A DNA stretch of 64,000 bases. Origin: Chryseobacterium fluminis (GTDB taxonomy: Bacteria > Bacteroidota > Bacteroidia > Flavobacteriales > Weeksellaceae). The stretch covers positions 434,001 to 498,000 of the forward strand of contig NZ_CP111121.1 in assembly GCF_026314945.1 (NCBI RefSeq), read 5' to 3'. Of this stretch, positions 18,257-25,782 are shown one piece after another; the stretch's first letter is position 1, and each line of letters starts with the position of its first letter. The notes under the pieces were generated by a model. It had not been told where the DNA came from and did no database searches. It saw nothing but the letters and a program-made list of their open reading frames with translations. Made by a program: the position numbers and the translations under genes.

Positions 18257-19756
18257 ATGAAAAGTTTAGACATTCATAAAAGTGAATATTTAAAACAGTT
18301 TGAAACCCAAACCTACGGAAGAAATCTTTTCAGAACGCAGGAAGAAGAAAGACTGGATGCTCCGAATGAGGAGTGCGGAATCTTCGGAATGTATTCCGAT
18401 AATGATCTCGATACGTTTTCTCTTTCTCAGTTTGGGCTTTTTGCTTTACAGCACAGAGGTCAGGAGGCTTGTGGGATTTCCGTTTTAAAAGATGGGAAAA
18501 TCACCAATATGAAAGATGAAGGATTGGTTTTAGATGTTTACAAAGAGATCCAGGATCCGGAAACTTTCATGGGAAATTCTGCGATCGGGCACACCCGTTA
18601 TACAACAGCGGGAGACAAAAAGAAGTATAATTTCCAGCCATTTTTCGCGAAAAACGAATATGACCAGATTATTCTTTCTATTGCTCACAACGGTAACTTG
18701 ACCAATGCCAGAGAATTAAAAATGGAACTGGAAGCTGAAGGTGTTGTTTTCAGGGCAACTTCGGATTCTGAGGTGATCTTAAGATTAATCCAGAAAAATC
18801 TTGATCTGGGTCTTCGTGGAGCGATAAAAGCAACCATGGAGAAGATTGAAGGTGCTTATTCCGTGGTCGGTATGACAAGAAATAAATTCTTTGCTTTCAG
18901 AGATTTCAATGGTATCAGACCTTTGGTCTTAGGAGCCATTAACGAAAATTCTTATGTGGTAGCTTCTGAATCTGTAGCTTTAGATGCCGTAGGCGCTCAG
19001 TATGTGCGTGATATTTTACCGGGAGAGATCATTTATACCAATGAGAATGAACCGGGAAGGCTCCATTCGATTATGGTAGATGAAGAAAAGGCAAAACAGA
19101 GAATCTGTTCTTTCGAGTATATCTATTTTGCAAGACCGGATTCTTCGTTGGAAAATATCAATGTTTACGAAATCAGAGAGAAATCGGGAGAGAAAATCTG
19201 GGAACAGGCTCCTGTGGAAGCGGATGTGGTTATCGGGGTTCCTGACTCGGGAGTTCCTGCTGCTATTGGTTTTTCTAAAGCATCAGGCATCCCTTTCCGC
19301 CCGGTTCTGATCAAAAACAGATATATCGGGAGAAGTTTCATCGTCCCGACTCAGGAAATGAGAGAAAGGGTAGTGAACCTGAAACTGAATCCTATTATTT
19401 CCGAAATCAAAGGGAAGAGGGTAGTCATTATCGATGATTCCATTGTCCGGGGAACGACATCCAAAAGACTGGTAAAGATCCTTAAAGATGCCGGGGTGAA
19501 AGAAATTCACTTCCGAAGTGTTTCACCACCTATTATTGCACCGTGCTATTTGGGAATTGATACCCCGTCCAAAGACGACTTAATTTCAGCAAATATGTCT
19601 ACTGAGCAGCTCAGGGACTATTTGGGAGTAGACTCTCTGGAGTTTTTGAGTACGGAAAACTTAAAGGTTATTTTAGGTTCTTCTAATCACTGTTTCGGAT
19701 GTTTTACAGAACAATATCCGGTAGAAAAAGGAGAAGAGATAGAATTATTCCGTTAG
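18257..19756 (+). CDS. purF: Amidophosphoribosyltransferase
   Basis: PurF makes phosphoribosylamine from PRPP and glutamine, the first step of purine synthesis. The glutaminase domain begins at Cys40 (NEECGIFGMYSD), so a 39-residue leader must be removed to expose the N-terminal nucleophile. The phosphoribosyltransferase domain carries the PRPP motif VVIIDDSIVRGTTSKR. Cysteines in QRICSFEYIYFARPDS, APCYLGID and NHCFGCFTEQYP match the four iron-sulfur ligands of the Bacillus-type enzyme. The 499-residue length is normal. Confidence 0.96.
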   Translation: MKSLDIHKSEYLKQFETQTYGRNLFRTQEEERLDAPNEECGIFGMYSDNDLDTFSLSQFGLFALQHRGQEACGISVLKDGKITNMKDEGLVLDVYKEIQDPETFMGNSAIGHTRYTTAGDKKKYNFQPFFAKNEYDQIILSIAHNGNLTNARELKMELEAEGVVFRATSDSEVILRLIQKNLDLGLRGAIKATMEKIEGAYSVVGMTRNKFFAFRDFNGIRPLVLGAINENSYVVASESVALDAVGAQYVRDILPGEIIYTNENEPGRLHSIMVDEEKAKQRICSFEYIYFARPDSSLENINVYEIREKSGEKIWEQAPVEADVVIGVPDSGVPAAIGFSKASGIPFRPVLIKNRYIGRSFIVPTQEMRERVVNLKLNPIISEIKGKRVVIIDDSIVRGTTSKRLVKILKDAGVKEIHFRSVSPPIIAPCYLGIDTPSKDDLISANMSTEQLRDYLGVDSLEFLSTENLKVILGSSNHCFGCFTEQYPVEKGEEIELFR

Positions 19757-19777
19757 GATTTTCTGTCATATAAAACG

Positions 19778-19812
19778 AAAGGTCGGATTTAGCTTTTAAA
19801 TCCGACCTTTTC
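19778..19812. terminator. Terminator shared by purF and the first barrel gene
   Basis: A perfect 14-bp stem (AAAGGTCGGATTTA with TAAATCCGACCTTT) and a short loop lie between the convergent stops, with T-runs on both sides. Confidence 0.85.
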
Positions 19813-19839
19813 ATATTGAAATTAATAGGTTATGTTATC

Positions 19840-20553
19840 TTAAAATTTGTAGCTTAAACCCAGCTGAAATACCCTGTTGGTATTGATGTTTTTATTGGCT
19901 TCCGGAACATCGGAATTATCAGCAATATGAGTCAAACTGCTTATGTATCTGGCATTGATGCCCAGATTGTCCGTAATATCCAGTCCTACTCCTAAACCTA
20001 AACCCACATTAAATTTTTTAATATCATCTTTGTCAATGGATTCAGAGGCTGATGCATATTGGGTCGCGGTGGTACTTCCGTTAGTGGTGGTGATCGTAGT
20101 TTCTCCTTTATTTTTACCATCTAAAAAGTAACTGAATTCAGGTCCTGCCTCAAAATAAAAGCTTTTAGCAGGTCTGAACTGGAACATCAGCGGTACTGAA
20201 ATATAATTAAGTTCCACTTTACTGTTGGCCTCTGTTTTTACAGTCGTGCTTCCTGTGGTTACTTCATTAGATGTAATTACACTTTTGGCTCCCATCTGAT
20301 TATATAAGACCTCCGGCTGGAAACTTATTTTATCCGCTAAAGGAATATTAACAAAAAGCCCGGCATTAAAACCTATCTTTTGGTTATCAATACTCAGTTT
20401 CTGCTCACTGAAAGCAGCGGCATTGGCCCCTGCCTTGATACCGAATCTAACCGGTGGTTTTTCATTTGCTATTTTTACAACTTCTTTTACCTGTTCCTGG
20501 GCCAATGCCATAGTTCCTGCTGTCATCGCCAGTCCTAGAAATAACTTCTTCAT
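19840..20553 (-). CDS. Porin-family outer-membrane beta-barrel protein, copy 1 of 5
   Basis: This 237-residue PorT-type barrel has signal peptide MKKLFLGLAMTAGTMALAQ, then FGIKAGANAAAFSEQ and alternating amphipathic strands to the C-terminal YKF. Conserved barrel segments include SFQPEVLYNQMGAKS, LNYISVPLMFQFRPAKSFYFEAGPEFSYFLDGKNKG and the GLGLGVGLDITDNLGINARY turn. No enzymatic motif is present; ligand and function are unknown. It is the most downstream of five tandem paralogues on the minus strand. Each has its own terminator, so they are separate transcription units. Confidence 0.9.
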   Translation of the reverse strand: MKKLFLGLAMTAGTMALAQEQVKEVVKIANEKPPVRFGIKAGANAAAFSEQKLSIDNQKIGFNAGLFVNIPLADKISFQPEVLYNQMGAKSVITSNEVTTGSTTVKTEANSKVELNYISVPLMFQFRPAKSFYFEAGPEFSYFLDGKNKGETTITTTNGSTTATQYASASESIDKDDIKKFNVGLGLGVGLDITDNLGINARYISSLTHIADNSDVPEANKNINTNRVFQLGLSYKF

Positions 20554-20611
20554 AATTTTTAATTTTACTATTTAATCTTCCGCCTGATTTTCAATCGGAC
20601 GTCAGTTATTT

Positions 20612-20627
20612 TGCAAAAGTCTTGCCA
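20612..20627 (-). promoter_or_regulatory. Sigma-54-like -24/-12 promoter of barrel copy 1
   Basis: TGGCAAGACTTTTGCA on the minus strand has GG and GC separated by exactly 10 bases, as in the sigma-54 consensus TGGCAC-N5-TTGC. A start would lie about 48 bases before the ATG. No TAnnTTTG element is visible in this gap. The rest of 20554-20869 holds only this site and the terminator of copy 2. Confidence 0.55.
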
Positions 20628-20756
20628 AATAATTATATTGTTGATTATCAATATGATATATTCTCTATATGATAAATTCTGGTATTTATTCTGAATATCC
20701 TATTAATGTTCATCACCGGCTACACTAAAATTTTGCTAAAATGAGCCAATCAGAAA

Positions 20757-20801
20757 CGAAAAGACCGGATTCTATTAATCGATCCAGCCTTTTCTGATAT
20801 T
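20757..20801 (-). terminator. Terminator of barrel copy 2
   Basis: AAAAGACCGGAT and ATCCAGCCTTTT pair with two mismatches around an 11-base loop, with T-rich flanks. It lies about 70 bases past the stop codon of copy 2. Confidence 0.55.
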
Positions 20802-20869
20802 AAAGTCAGTTATTTTATTTGAATCAGTCTCTACCCTTGTTTCATATAGAGCAGACTATCGTGTATCGT

Positions 20870-21544
20870 TTAAAATTTATAATTTAAACCGAGTTGGAAT
20901 ACTCTGTTGGTCACAATACTCTGTCCATCGACTCTATCCTTGCCAATATCAGTCAGACTATTTACATATCTTGCATTGATCCCTAAATGGTCAGAAAAAT
21001 AATATCCGAGACCTAATCCGAGACCTACATTAAACTTGTTGATATCATCATTCTGAATATTCTCTGAGAAGGATTCGCTATTGGTAACGGTAACGCCATT
21101 TACAACGGTGGTCACTGCTTTTTCTCCCTCGGATTTTCCATTTAGAAAGTAGCTGAACTCGGGTCCTGCTTCTATATAAAATCTTTTGCCCGGCCTTATC
21201 TGAAGCATCAGCGGAACAGAAATATAATTTAAAGAAACTTTTGATCCTTTAATATTTTCATCAACTTCCGTTTTCTCTATATCAACACTTTCCGCGCCCA
21301 TCTGACTGTATAATACTTCCGGCTGAAAACTGAAAAGTTGAGAAATAGGGAAGTCGGCATAGACGCCACCGTATAATCCCAGCTTCATGACATTGGTACC
21401 GAACTTTTGCTCATTAAAAGAAGCCGCATTAGCACCAGCCTTGATACCAAATCTAACAGGTCCTGTTCCTGCCGGTCCTGATGTTTGCTGTGCAGACAAT
21501 AATGCTCCTGCTGTCATGGCAAGTCCTAGAAATAATTTCTTCAT
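20870..21544 (-). CDS. Porin-family outer-membrane beta-barrel protein, copy 2 of 5
   Basis: This copy is about 224 residues. Signal peptide MKKLFLGLAMTAGALLSAQ is almost identical to that of copy 1. It is followed by FGIKAGANAASFNEQ, SFQPEVLYSQMGAESV, LNYISVPLMLQIRPGKRFYIEAGPEFSYFLNGKSEG and C-terminal NYKF. The strong likeness to copy 1 points to a recent duplication. Seven in-frame codons upstream are open, but the ATG before the signal peptide is the sensible start. Ligand unknown. Confidence 0.9.
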   Translation of the reverse strand: MKKLFLGLAMTAGALLSAQQTSGPAGTGPVRFGIKAGANAASFNEQKFGTNVMKLGLYGGVYADFPISQLFSFQPEVLYSQMGAESVDIEKTEVDENIKGSKVSLNYISVPLMLQIRPGKRFYIEAGPEFSYFLNGKSEGEKAVTTVVNGVTVTNSESFSENIQNDDINKFNVGLGLGLGYYFSDHLGINARYVNSLTDIGKDRVDGQSIVTNRVFQLGLNYKF

Positions 21545-21594
21545 AATTTTTGTATTTACTATCATTTGTTTTCTTAATCAGATTTCAACTACCT

Positions 21595-21610
21595 GGCAAG
21601 ATTCCTGCCA
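21595..21610 (-). promoter_or_regulatory. Sigma-54-like -24/-12 promoter of barrel copy 2
   Basis: TGGCAGGAATCTTGCC on the minus strand has the full TGGCA-N6-TTGC layout with a 10-base GG-GC gap. The predicted start lies about 40 bases before the ATG. This is the best match of the four. Confidence 0.6.
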
Positions 21611-21785
21611 AAATACTCATAGATAATCAGATACCCAGGTGATGACAGAAATTTCAAATTTTAAATTACAGCCTAATTGTTGATTTATGAAAAAAAATTA
21701 ACAGGAAATTATTACGATATTAAAACTTTCCACCGAAACCAGTTTGTAGATGAAAACATAATTTTGCAAAAATATTTTTTAATAC

Positions 21786-21819
21786 GAAAAAGCCGGTCTC
21801 ACAGAGGCCCGGCTTTTTC
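21786..21819 (-). terminator. Terminator of barrel copy 3
   Basis: A perfect 11-bp stem (GAAAAAGCCGG with CCGGCTTTTTC) lies 18 bases past the stop codon of copy 3. Confidence 0.8.
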
Positions 21820-21836
21820 TATTGAAAGTAAATCTG

Positions 21837-22457
21837 TTATCTGAAATTGTATGCCATCCCTATCTGGAATGCATTATTTCTTACGGAACTTCCGGGGTTG
21901 TTTTTAAGAATATCAGTTATCCCCGCAGTATATCGTCCGGTAATACCTATATTGGGTGTAAAATAATATCCTACTCCTAAGCCGATTCCAAAATCAAACC
22001 CCTCGTAATCTTTTTTAACTTTTACAGATTCTCCATTAACCCGTACATGAGTACCCACTAAAAACCCAAATTGTGGTCCTGCTTCCACATAAAGCTCAGG
22101 CAGGATATTGTACTGCAACATAACAGGTACTGAAATGTAATCAAGATTTAATCGGGCATCTGTATAATCCACATAATACGCATAATAATCAGAGTAGTAA
22201 TAATACGTATAATGCTGTGCACCCAATCCGTTATAAATGACTTCCGGCTGAACGCTGAATTTTGATGATACAGGAATGTTTACAAATGCCCCGCCATTAA
22301 ATCCGGCTTTGAATTCTGCATAATCTGAGGAAACTCTGGAAAGATTAAAACCTGCCTTTAATCCAAATGAAACCGGAGAAGACGTAGGTTTAGTATTTTC
22401 CTGTGCCAATACTAATGTGCTAACTGTAACAGCTAAGCTTAAAAATAATTTCGTCAT
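21837..22457 (-). CDS. Porin-family outer-membrane beta-barrel protein, copy 3 of 5
   Basis: This 206-residue barrel has signal peptide MTKLFLSLAVTVSTLVLAQ, then FGLKAGFNLSRVSSDYAEFKAGFNGG. A tyrosine-rich loop (YTYYYYSDYYAYYVDYTDARL, about residues 73-93) is absent from the other copies and probably faces outside. LDYISVPVMLQYNILPELYVEAGPQFGF and the C-terminal AYNFR match copies 4 and 5 better than copies 1 and 2. The function is unknown; the exposed loop may mark binding divergence. Confidence 0.9.
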   Translation of the reverse strand: MTKLFLSLAVTVSTLVLAQENTKPTSSPVSFGLKAGFNLSRVSSDYAEFKAGFNGGAFVNIPVSSKFSVQPEVIYNGLGAQHYTYYYYSDYYAYYVDYTDARLNLDYISVPVMLQYNILPELYVEAGPQFGFLVGTHVRVNGESVKVKKDYEGFDFGIGLGVGYYFTPNIGITGRYTAGITDILKNNPGSSVRNNAFQIGMAYNFR

Positions 22458-22501
22458 AATGTATTTAATTAATTTTTATTTCAAGGTGATTTGAATTATT
22501 C

Positions 22502-22517
22502 AACAAAACGCCTGCCA
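22502..22517 (-). promoter_or_regulatory. Sigma-54-like -24/-12 promoter of barrel copy 3
   Basis: TGGCAGGCGTTTTGTT on the minus strand keeps the 10-base spacing, with GT instead of GC at -12, a variant seen in weaker sigma-54 promoters. The start would be about 34 bases before the ATG. Confidence 0.45.
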
Positions 22518-22681
22518 AATGATTAATATACAGGTATATACAGGATTCATTGAAAAATTAAAATTCGTTATTTAATTAGTTTTAATAAAAATATATAGTA
22601 AAAAATTACTATCTCGTTTAAATTATCAATTAGAATATAATAAATATAGAAAATTAAAATTTTTATATTTTTTTTAACATT

Positions 22682-22718
22682 AAAAAGGCCGGGTTTACAA
22701 TGAAACCCGGCCTTTTTT
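22682..22718. terminator. Terminator of barrel copy 4
   Basis: A perfect 15-bp stem (AAAAAGGCCGGGTTT with AAACCCGGCCTTTTT) and a 6-base loop lie 20 bases past the stop codon of copy 4. The DNA between it and the copy 3 promoter is very AT-rich and holds nothing else visible. Confidence 0.85.
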
Positions 22719-22736
22719 ATTGATTATTTAAAATGG

Positions 22737-23318
22737 TTAAAACTTATAAGCAATCCCAATCTGGAAAACACTGTTTCTTACAGCATCGTTATTATTATTG
22801 TTTTCGATGATATCAGTAGCTCCTGCAACAAATCTGGCCGTAAGCCCGAATCCCTGAGCAAAATAATATCCGGCACCCAGGCCAACCCCAAAATCAAATC
22901 CTTTGTAAAAGTTCTGCACGTCTGCAGATCCGCCGTCACCCTTGATCTTTCTGTTAATGGCAAAACTGAATTGAGGACCTGCTTCCAGATATAGCTCAGG
23001 AAGGATATTGTACTGCAGCATCACCGGTATTGAAATATAATCAAGATTCAGCCTTACATCAGAAAGATCTTTGTGTTTTGCCCCCATTCCGTTGTATAAA
23101 AGTTCAGGCTGAACACTGAATGAAGTAGCAACAGGAATATTCGCAAAAAATCCACCGTAAATTCCTGCTTTTGCTTTAGAATCATCGGCATTGACTGAAG
23201 AAACATTAAGTCCTGCTTTAATGCCGAATTTTACGGGAGAGGTGCTGGTTTTCACTGTTTCCTGTGCAAAAATAAGTGAGCCGGCAGAGATAGCCAGTCC
23301 CAGAAATAATTTTTTCAT
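22737..23318 (-). CDS. Porin-family outer-membrane beta-barrel protein, copy 4 of 5
   Basis: This 193-residue barrel is the shortest copy. It has signal peptide MKKLFLGLAISAGSLIFAQ, FGIKAGLNVSSVNADDSKAK, SVQPELLYNGMGAKHKDL, LDYISIPVMLQYNILPELYLEAGPQFSFAI and C-terminal AYKF. It is closest to copy 3. Unlike its neighbours it has an ordinary TAnnTTTG promoter and no sigma-54-like motif, so it may be expressed under different conditions. Confidence 0.9.
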   Translation of the reverse strand: MKKLFLGLAISAGSLIFAQETVKTSTSPVKFGIKAGLNVSSVNADDSKAKAGIYGGFFANIPVATSFSVQPELLYNGMGAKHKDLSDVRLNLDYISIPVMLQYNILPELYLEAGPQFSFAINRKIKGDGGSADVQNFYKGFDFGVGLGAGYYFAQGFGLTARFVAGATDIIENNNNNDAVRNSVFQIGIAYKF

Positions 23319-23358
23319 AGTTATTATAGTATTAATATAAACGATCAGTTCGTTTTCG

Positions 23359-23366
23359 CAAAAATA
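23359..23366 (-). promoter_or_regulatory. -7 promoter element of barrel copy 4
   Basis: TATTTTTG on the minus strand fits TAnnTTTG and lies about 40 bases before the ATG. No GG-N10-GC pair is found upstream of this copy. Confidence 0.5.
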
Positions 23367-23465
23367 AGAATTTCTTCTTGAAAATTATTGATGATTACAT
23401 GAAATTTCTGAGTCTGGTGAAGTATACAATCCCGAACTAAGCGGCTCCTGACGGGTAATAAAAAA

Positions 23466-23489
23466 ATCAGGCTTACGAATAAACCTGAT
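23466..23489 (-). terminator. Terminator of barrel copy 5
   Basis: ATCAGGCTTA and TAAACCTGAT pair with one mismatch around a CGAA loop, followed on the minus strand by a T-run. It lies about 45 bases past the stop codon. Confidence 0.65.
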
Positions 23490-23535
23490 CTTCTATTGAA
23501 TTAAAATTTGTTACATGAATGTTGTTAAGACTGGC

Positions 23536-24174
23536 TTATCTGAATTTAAAAGCTAAACCAACCTGAAATACGTTGTTTCTGATTGCATCAGATCCGCTGG
23601 GTCTGTCTTTGGCTATATCAGTAAGACCGGCAACATATCTTGCGGTGATTCCGATATTATCCGTAAAATAATATCCGGCCCCGATTCCGATACCAAAATT
23701 GAATTTGTTTAGGCTGTCTTTATAATCACCGGATTCTGAAATTGTTTCGTTATTCGTTTCATTTTTTGCTTTATTCTTAGCATTCACCATAAATCCGAAT
23801 TCAGGGCCTGCTTCTAAATAAAGGTTTGGAATTACGTTGTACTGAAACATTACCGGTACGGCAATATAGTCAAGATGTCTGGAAGAAGAATATCTTGTTC
23901 CCAGAACGGTCTGGTCGTATTTATCTCCGTACTGAGAGTATAAAACCTCTGGCTGAATACTGAAAGAGCTTGCAATAGGAATATTGGCAAAAACACCTGC
24001 ATTGAATCCTATTTTTGAGCCCTGATCATCAAGACCGCTGTCATTAGTAATAGAAGATACGTTCATTCCAGCTTTAACACCAAATGCTACCGGACTAGAT
24101 GAGGTTACAGGTGTCTGTTGAGCAAAAGCCAATGAACCTGCTGTTACTGCTAATCCTAAAATTAACTTTTTCAT
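23536..24174 (-). CDS. Porin-family outer-membrane beta-barrel protein, copy 5 of 5
   Basis: This 212-residue barrel is the most upstream of the array. It has signal peptide MKKLILGLAVTAGSLAFAQ, FGVKAGMNVSSITNDSGLDDQGSK, SIQPEVLYSQYGDKYDQ, LDYIAVPVMFQYNVIPNLYLEAGPEFGFMVNAKNK and C-terminal AFKFR. It combines features of both paralogue subgroups: a charged NETNNETISESGD loop like copies 1 and 2, and NVIPNLYLEAGP like copies 3 and 4. Function unknown. Confidence 0.9.
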   Translation of the reverse strand: MKKLILGLAVTAGSLAFAQQTPVTSSSPVAFGVKAGMNVSSITNDSGLDDQGSKIGFNAGVFANIPIASSFSIQPEVLYSQYGDKYDQTVLGTRYSSSRHLDYIAVPVMFQYNVIPNLYLEAGPEFGFMVNAKNKAKNETNNETISESGDYKDSLNKFNFGIGIGAGYYFTDNIGITARYVAGLTDIAKDRPSGSDAIRNNVFQVGLAFKFR

Positions 24175-24248
24175 AACTTATTTTTTTAATTTACTTTCTT
24201 GTTCTAAATTTTACTACTGCCAAATGTTCCGTTTGACGCAGAGTATCT

Positions 24249-24264
24249 TTCAAATTGTTTGCCA
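24249..24264 (-). promoter_or_regulatory. Weak sigma-54-like promoter of barrel copy 5
   Basis: TGGCAAACAATTTGAA on the minus strand keeps the -24 TGGCA and the 10-base gap but has GA at -12. The start would lie about 64 bases before the ATG. This is the poorest match of the four. Confidence 0.35.
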
Positions 24265-24632
24265 AAGTTGATATTTTTCATCAGAAACAGCTTTGATAAA
24301 TAATTAATTTCGTTTAAAATACTGATACTCACGGAGTAAAAATTAAACACTTGTTTGTAAATAATGATGCAGGACAGATTATGATATTCATACCGTCGGA
24401 TATTTTGCATTTACTGTGAAACTGAAAAAGTGGCAATCAGCTATGAATTGACGTCAGATTGATAATTGAAACCTTATTGAAAACCTTATCTATTTTTTCG
24501 ATAAGAAACAAGACCGGTTATAATTTAAGATAATCGATATCATAGCTGTCACATTCCTGACACTGTAGTACCCGCAGGGTTAGTCTGCGGGTAATTGTTC
24601 CAACACTATATAATATATGGTGAAAGCGATGA
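24265..24632. other. Gene-free stretch upstream of the barrel array
   Basis: No supported gene lies here. One clear element is a hairpin at 24570-24592 (ACCCGCAG with CTGCGGGT, 7-base loop) about 40 bases past the aroB stop codon. It may end aroB transcription although the following T-run is poor. The rest is AT-rich without recognisable repeats. Confidence 0.5.
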
Positions 24633-25679
24633 TTAATTATCAATCAGTTTTCTGTAGAAATGTATTGCTTTGACAATATTTTTATCGCTGCAGCGGATAT
24701 CAAATCCACATGATCCTATACCGGTAATCAGCGAGAAATTAATTTTGTTTTCCGTATTTTTTTTGTCATTTAATAAAAATGCGGTGATTTCCTCATCTTT
24801 GAAATCGCTGATATCTAAATAAGGATAGTATCTCCGAATATTGTCCACAATGATTGACTGGTCTTCCTCCGATACCAATCCTTCAAGATAGGAGAGATGG
24901 GCTTCACAGATCATTCCTGCCGCTACCGCTTCACCGTGAAGTACAGGATTGCCTTGTTCCAGACATAAGCTTTCTACTGCATGGCCGATGGTATGGCCGA
25001 AATTCAAACTTTTACGGATATTCTGCTCATAAAAATCCTGCTGTACCACTTCCTGTTTGATGTCCATTGACTGCTGAATACAGGGTACAAGCGATTCTGC
25101 ATCCAGCTTCTGAATCTGAATAAGAGCTTCCCAATGTTTTTTATCGGCAATTAAGCCATGCTTCAACATCTCTGCAAATCCGCTCCGCAATTCTTTAAAA
25201 GGAAGGGTTTCTAAAAACTTAGGATAAACGAATATTTTTTCAGGAAATGCAAATGTTCCCACCATATTTTTGAAATGCATCAGGTCGATACCTGTTTTAC
25301 CTCCTATAGAAGCATCACACATGGACAACAGCGTAGTAGGAATATTAATAAATTTAATTCCTCTTTTATAGGTAGAAGCTACGAAACCTCCCATATCGGT
25401 AATGACACCACCGCCAAGATTAATAACAAGCGCTTTCCTGTCTGCCTGCATTTCCGTCAGTATTTCCCAAAGCTGATTGGCCGTCTGAATATTTTTCATT
25501 TCTTCACCCGCCTCAATTTCCAGGATCTCAAAGGCGAGATCGGTTTCCAGGTTCCCTAAAAGAACAGGAAGACAATATTCGTGTGTATTTTCATCAACTA
25601 AAATAAAGATTTTGCTGAAAGTTTTTTCTTGTAAAAAGTCGTTTAACTGAGAAAAATTATCATCTGCTATTGTTATCAT
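24633..25679 (-). CDS. aroB: 3-dehydroquinate synthase
   Basis: AroB cyclises DAHP to 3-dehydroquinate, the second step of the shikimate pathway, using NAD+ and a divalent metal. The 348 residues include the NAD-binding loop LGGGVITDMGGFVASTYKRGI, the substrate segment IPTTLLSMCDASIGGKTGID and the metal-ligand region RSGFAEMLKHGLI, LNFGHTIGHAVE and LHGEAVAAGM. An open TTG at 25721 lies inside the promoter element, so the ATG at 25677-25679 (MITIADDNF) is the start. It stands alone, away from other aro genes. Confidence 0.95.
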   Translation of the reverse strand: MITIADDNFSQLNDFLQEKTFSKIFILVDENTHEYCLPVLLGNLETDLAFEILEIEAGEEMKNIQTANQLWEILTEMQADRKALVINLGGGVITDMGGFVASTYKRGIKFINIPTTLLSMCDASIGGKTGIDLMHFKNMVGTFAFPEKIFVYPKFLETLPFKELRSGFAEMLKHGLIADKKHWEALIQIQKLDAESLVPCIQQSMDIKQEVVQQDFYEQNIRKSLNFGHTIGHAVESLCLEQGNPVLHGEAVAAGMICEAHLSYLEGLVSEEDQSIIVDNIRRYYPYLDISDFKDEEITAFLLNDKKNTENKINFSLITGIGSCGFDIRCSDKNIVKAIHFYRKLIDN

Positions 25680-25718
25680 TTTCGGTTTGTCTATGACGTT
25701 AGAATTAAAACTATATGG

Positions 25719-25726
25719 CAAAGTTA
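25719..25726 (-). promoter_or_regulatory. -7 promoter element of aroB
   Basis: TAACTTTG on the minus strand fits TAnnTTTG, about 40 bases before the aroB ATG. It lies back to back with the promoter of the divergent pseudouridine synthase gene. Confidence 0.55.
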
Positions 25727-25759
25727 TGATTCTTAATTTTTAACTCGTAACTAAATTAC

Positions 25760-25767
25760 TATCTTTG
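25760..25767 (+). promoter_or_regulatory. -7 promoter element of the pseudouridine synthase gene
   Basis: TATCTTTG fits TAnnTTTG and lies 15 bases before the ATG, giving a very short leader. It excludes the TTG at 25765 as a start. Confidence 0.55.
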
Positions 25768-25782
25768 CAAAAATATTTTAGC

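Noticed and set aside
25680..25721. Longer aroB frame from 25721
   Set aside because: The start codon is a TTG inside the TAACTTTG promoter element; the internal ATG at 25677-25679 gives the normal N terminus.
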